The position numbers and the translations under genes were made by a program. From contig NZ_CP015986.1 of NCBI RefSeq assembly GCF_001658005.1, forward strand, positions 1,985,501 through 2,049,500: a stretch of 64,000 nt of DNA, read 5' to 3'. Source of the stretch: Sphingobium sp. EP60837 (GTDB lineage Bacteria > Pseudomonadota > Alphaproteobacteria > Sphingomonadales > Sphingomonadaceae). A model generated the notes under the pieces. The model saw only the letters and a list, made by a program, of their open reading frames with translations. It had not been told where the DNA came from and made no database searches. Shown piece after piece: positions 62,408 through 64,000 of the stretch. The stretch's first letter is position 1, and every line of letters begins with the position of its first letter.

Positions 62408-62776
62408 TCATTCTCCCTTCAGCGCGCGAGTGATGGTGTTGATACGGCCCTCCAGAAAGGAGAGGGTCGTGCGATATTTGACGGCGTTTTCAGCGAACAG
62501 CGTCTGTTCGGTGCTGAGTTCGACGGTGTTGCCATCAAGGCTGGGCTGCAGCGGGACGCGATAGCCCATGCTGTCATCGACGGCTTTGGACACGTCCGCG
62601 ATGGACCTGTTCTGTTGAGCCGAGGCTTCCTTGAGCGCGGACTCGAAGTCGATGTCCCGCGCCTTGTAGCCGGGGGTCGAGGCGTTCGCGATGTTGGACG
62701 CGAGCAGGGACAGGCGCTGCGAGCGAAGTGCCAGCGCCTTCCCATGTATCCCGAACAATCCGTCTTCCAGCGACAT
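62408..62776 (-). CDS. flgB: Flagellar proximal rod protein FlgB
   Basis: The 122-residue first gene of the operon (GIHGKALALRSQRLSLLASNIANASTPGYKARDIDFESAL) ends with TLFAENAVKYRTTLSFLEGRINTITRALKGE. It is of usual FlgB length. A sigma-54 promoter lies about 100 bases upstream. Confidence 0.94.
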   Translation of the reverse strand: MSLEDGLFGIHGKALALRSQRLSLLASNIANASTPGYKARDIDFESALKEASAQQNRSIADVSKAVDDSMGYRVPLQPSLDGNTVELSTEQTLFAENAVKYRTTLSFLEGRINTITRALKGE

Positions 62777-62877
62777 TGTCTCTTTTCCGTCTTTTTGCCC
62801 AAGGGCCTAAAAGTTGCGGTTCAATCGCCGTTCTGATGCCTGAAGGCGTGAACCGCGGGTGATCCGAACGGGTATTC

Positions 62878-62892
62878 GCAAGAGCCGTGCCA
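62878..62892 (-). promoter_or_regulatory. Sigma-54 (RpoN) promoter of the flagellar operon
   Basis: The minus strand reads TGGCACGGCTCTTGC, a full match to TGGCAC-N5-TTGC with GG and GC ten bases apart. Transcription would start near 62866, about 90 bases before flgB. Class II flagellar genes in alphaproteobacteria are commonly RpoN-dependent, so an FlbD/FleQ-type activator is expected elsewhere. Confidence 0.88.
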
Positions 62893-62968
62893 ATTTGCGT
62901 GGGTGACGCATCGGCAAAGGCAGGAATGGCGGAAAACCCCCGTGTTGCGTGAGCGGGACGGCATGGAC

Positions 62969-63003
62969 GGCAAGATTTTGCCGCCTGCTGGCAAGGCTTT
63001 GCC
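62969..63003. promoter_or_regulatory. Two tandem 14-base palindromes upstream of the second motA
   Basis: GGCAAGATTTTGCC (62969-62982) and GGCAAGGCTTTGCC (62990-63003) start 21 bases apart, two helical turns. Each is followed by GCC. They end 33 bases before the chosen motA start, a good operator position. Confidence 0.45.
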
Positions 63004-63035
63004 GCCGCTCTTTTGGGTGAATGGGGGATTTGTTG

Positions 63036-63704
63036 ATGATCGCGATATTGGCGCAGCTATTTGATCCCCTTACCCTGGTCGTGATGATCGCGGGTGTGGG
63101 CGCAGTCGCGCTGTTCCAGAATGGCGTATCGGCTCTAGGAAGCGCGTTCGCCGCCCTGCCGCTGCTATTCCGTGCCGATCCGGACAGGGATCAGACCGCA
63201 GCGCGTGCAGCCATGCTGAAGATCGATCAGGTCGCGCAATTGCGCGGGCTTGCCTGCACGGACCGGGTGAAGACCGCCAACCCCTTCCTGGCGGAAGCGG
63301 CGCGGCGGCTTGCCAATAGCGAGCGGACCGAACAGTTCGAAAGCTGGGCGGCGCAGGCGCTGGCCGATCGCGCGCGGCGTCATGCAAGCGCGCGCAATGT
63401 CTGGCTGTCGGTCGCCGACGCTGCGCCCGCACTGGGCATGGCCGGGACCATCCTTGGCCTGATAGGCATGTTCGCGGCGATGGATGATCCGGCGGCATTG
63501 GGTCCGTCCATGGCGCTGGCGCTGCTGACGACGCTTTATGGCGTGGTCATCGCTAATCTGGTGGCGGCTCCCATCGCAGCGCGGCTCGCCGATCTGTCGG
63601 AGCGGGAACTCGCCTGGCAGAAGGAAGCCGCTGGGCGCATGCTGGCGATCGCTCGGCGGGAAAATGTGCCGATGCGCCGGGCGTCGATCCGCGAGGTCGC
63701 ATGA
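63036..63704 (+). CDS. Second MotA-like stator protein (MotA/TolQ/ExbB channel family)
   Basis: The ~222-residue protein starts MIAILAQLFDPLTL with GGGGGA seven bases upstream; an ATG at 63021 is the alternative. TM1-2 lie at about 5-45, a cytoplasmic loop at 50-120 (DRDQTAARAAMLKIDQVAQLRG), then the MotA-type pair SVADAAPALGMAGTILGLIGMF and MALALLTTLYGVVIANLVAAP. It is smaller than the MotA at 53137-54000 and clearly a different paralogue. Its stop overlaps the next ATG (ATGA). It diverges from flgB. Confidence 0.85.
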   Translation: MIAILAQLFDPLTLVVMIAGVGAVALFQNGVSALGSAFAALPLLFRADPDRDQTAARAAMLKIDQVAQLRGLACTDRVKTANPFLAEAARRLANSERTEQFESWAAQALADRARRHASARNVWLSVADAAPALGMAGTILGLIGMFAAMDDPAALGPSMALALLTTLYGVVIANLVAAPIAARLADLSERELAWQKEAAGRMLAIARRENVPMRRASIREVA

Positions 63705-64000
63705 TGACGGCCATCACATCCCAGGCCCGGCGCAATCGCTGGGCGGTCAGCTTCGCCGACCTGCTGATGCTGCTGCTCAGCTTTTTCATATTGTTGCAGG
63801 CGAGCGGGCAGAAGCGGGACGCGATGCTGGCGCAGGTGCGTCAGCAATTTGGCGGGCGCGCGATCGCCAAAGACATGGAATTGCACGCGGCGGAGCTGTT
63901 CCTGCCGGGCGAAGCGCTGCTGTCTGATGCGGGCAGGGTGCAGCTGGCGCGGGTGGTGGCGGGGTTGCGGCCGGGCAGGGATGTGCTGGACCTCACCAGT
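63701..64000 (+). CDS. Second MotB-like stator protein (partial, runs off the window)
   Basis: The first 100 residues show a short cytoplasmic N-terminus and a TM helix with the channel Asp in RWAVSFADLLMLLLSFFILLQ, as in MotB. The periplasmic linker (KDMELHAAELFLPGEALLSDAGRVQLARVVAGLRPG) reads like the start of an OmpA-type domain (ELFLPGEALLSDAG matches the entry strand). It is coupled to the second motA by a 4-base overlap. The C-terminus lies beyond 64000. Confidence 0.85.
   Translation, partial: MMTAITSQARRNRWAVSFADLLMLLLSFFILLQASGQKRDAMLAQVRQQFGGRAIAKDMELHAAELFLPGEALLSDAGRVQLARVVAGLRPGRDVLDLTS

Noticed and set aside
62969..63003. Sigma-54 promoters for the second motA (GGC..TTGC spacing)
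   Set aside because: GG and GC are nine rather than ten bases apart in both copies, and each site is a symmetric palindrome, which fits an operator better.

Overview
The window reads as chromosomal DNA of a sphingomonad (Alphaproteobacteria, Sphingomonadales; probably Sphingobium or a close relative). The support is high GC, the ~180 kDa-type NAD-glutamate dehydrogenase, HflKC/Mrp/HtrA and flagellar proteins of alphaproteobacterial character, and several families of short palindromic intergenic repeats of the kind that are abundant in these genomes (their translations give tell-tale peptides such as FGLSLSKP and RPEPVEG). No prophage, transposase, CRISPR array or rRNA gene was seen. The genus is inferred, not proven.

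Layout. 1-11.9 kb: end of an upstream gene with its terminator, a LysR remnant, then a leftward block (HerA-like ATPase, secreted protein, MFS exporter, cysK, SleB-type cell-wall hydrolase) and a leftward protein quality-control block (hflK, hflC, HtrA/DegP), with rightward mrp and a CoA-binding protein. 12-16.3 kb: a solo molybdopterin-type oxidoreductase subunit translationally coupled to hemH, then phbB and a ribbon-helix-helix protein. 16.3-22.6 kb: an iron island, with a rightward TonB siderophore receptor and piuC facing a leftward operon PepSY-DUF2271-DUF4198-apbE; both arms carry look-alike Fur boxes. The DUF2271 protein has an ApbE flavinylation motif (DGITGAT), so the leftward operon looks like a flavin-based extracytosolic electron-transfer (iron-reductase) module. 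22.8-29.3 kb: NAD-GDH, a PAS_5 protein, tRNA-Thr(CGU).

29.7-38.9 kb: tRNA-Gln(CUG) and rpoBC on the minus strand. rpoBC has its own strong terminator and a ~265-nt leader containing a terminator-like hairpin; no rplJL lies upstream and no rpsL/rpsG lies downstream. 38.9-44.5 kb: a Pit phosphate transporter with a NUDIX-DUF47 fusion, a ZnuD-like TonB receptor behind an AT-rich palindrome (Zur candidate), and a LysR regulator. 44.7-50.4 kb: DUF4169 protein, Pro/Ala-rich membrane protein, argG, an EF-hand protein behind a structured leader, and an OmpR/EnvZ-type two-component pair. 50.8-52 kb: a DUF2279 protein of somewhat different composition.

52-64 kb: flagellar structural locus. One leftward operon, flgBCDEFGHI-flgJ(rod-binding only)-flgK-flgL-motA-motB, starts at a textbook sigma-54 promoter (62878-62892). 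Diverging from it is a second motA-motB pair that runs off the window end. Two repeat elements have entered coding sequence here: a 123-bp near-perfect palindrome sits exactly in frame inside the flgI signal peptide, and a half copy of another repeat encodes part of the flgH signal region.
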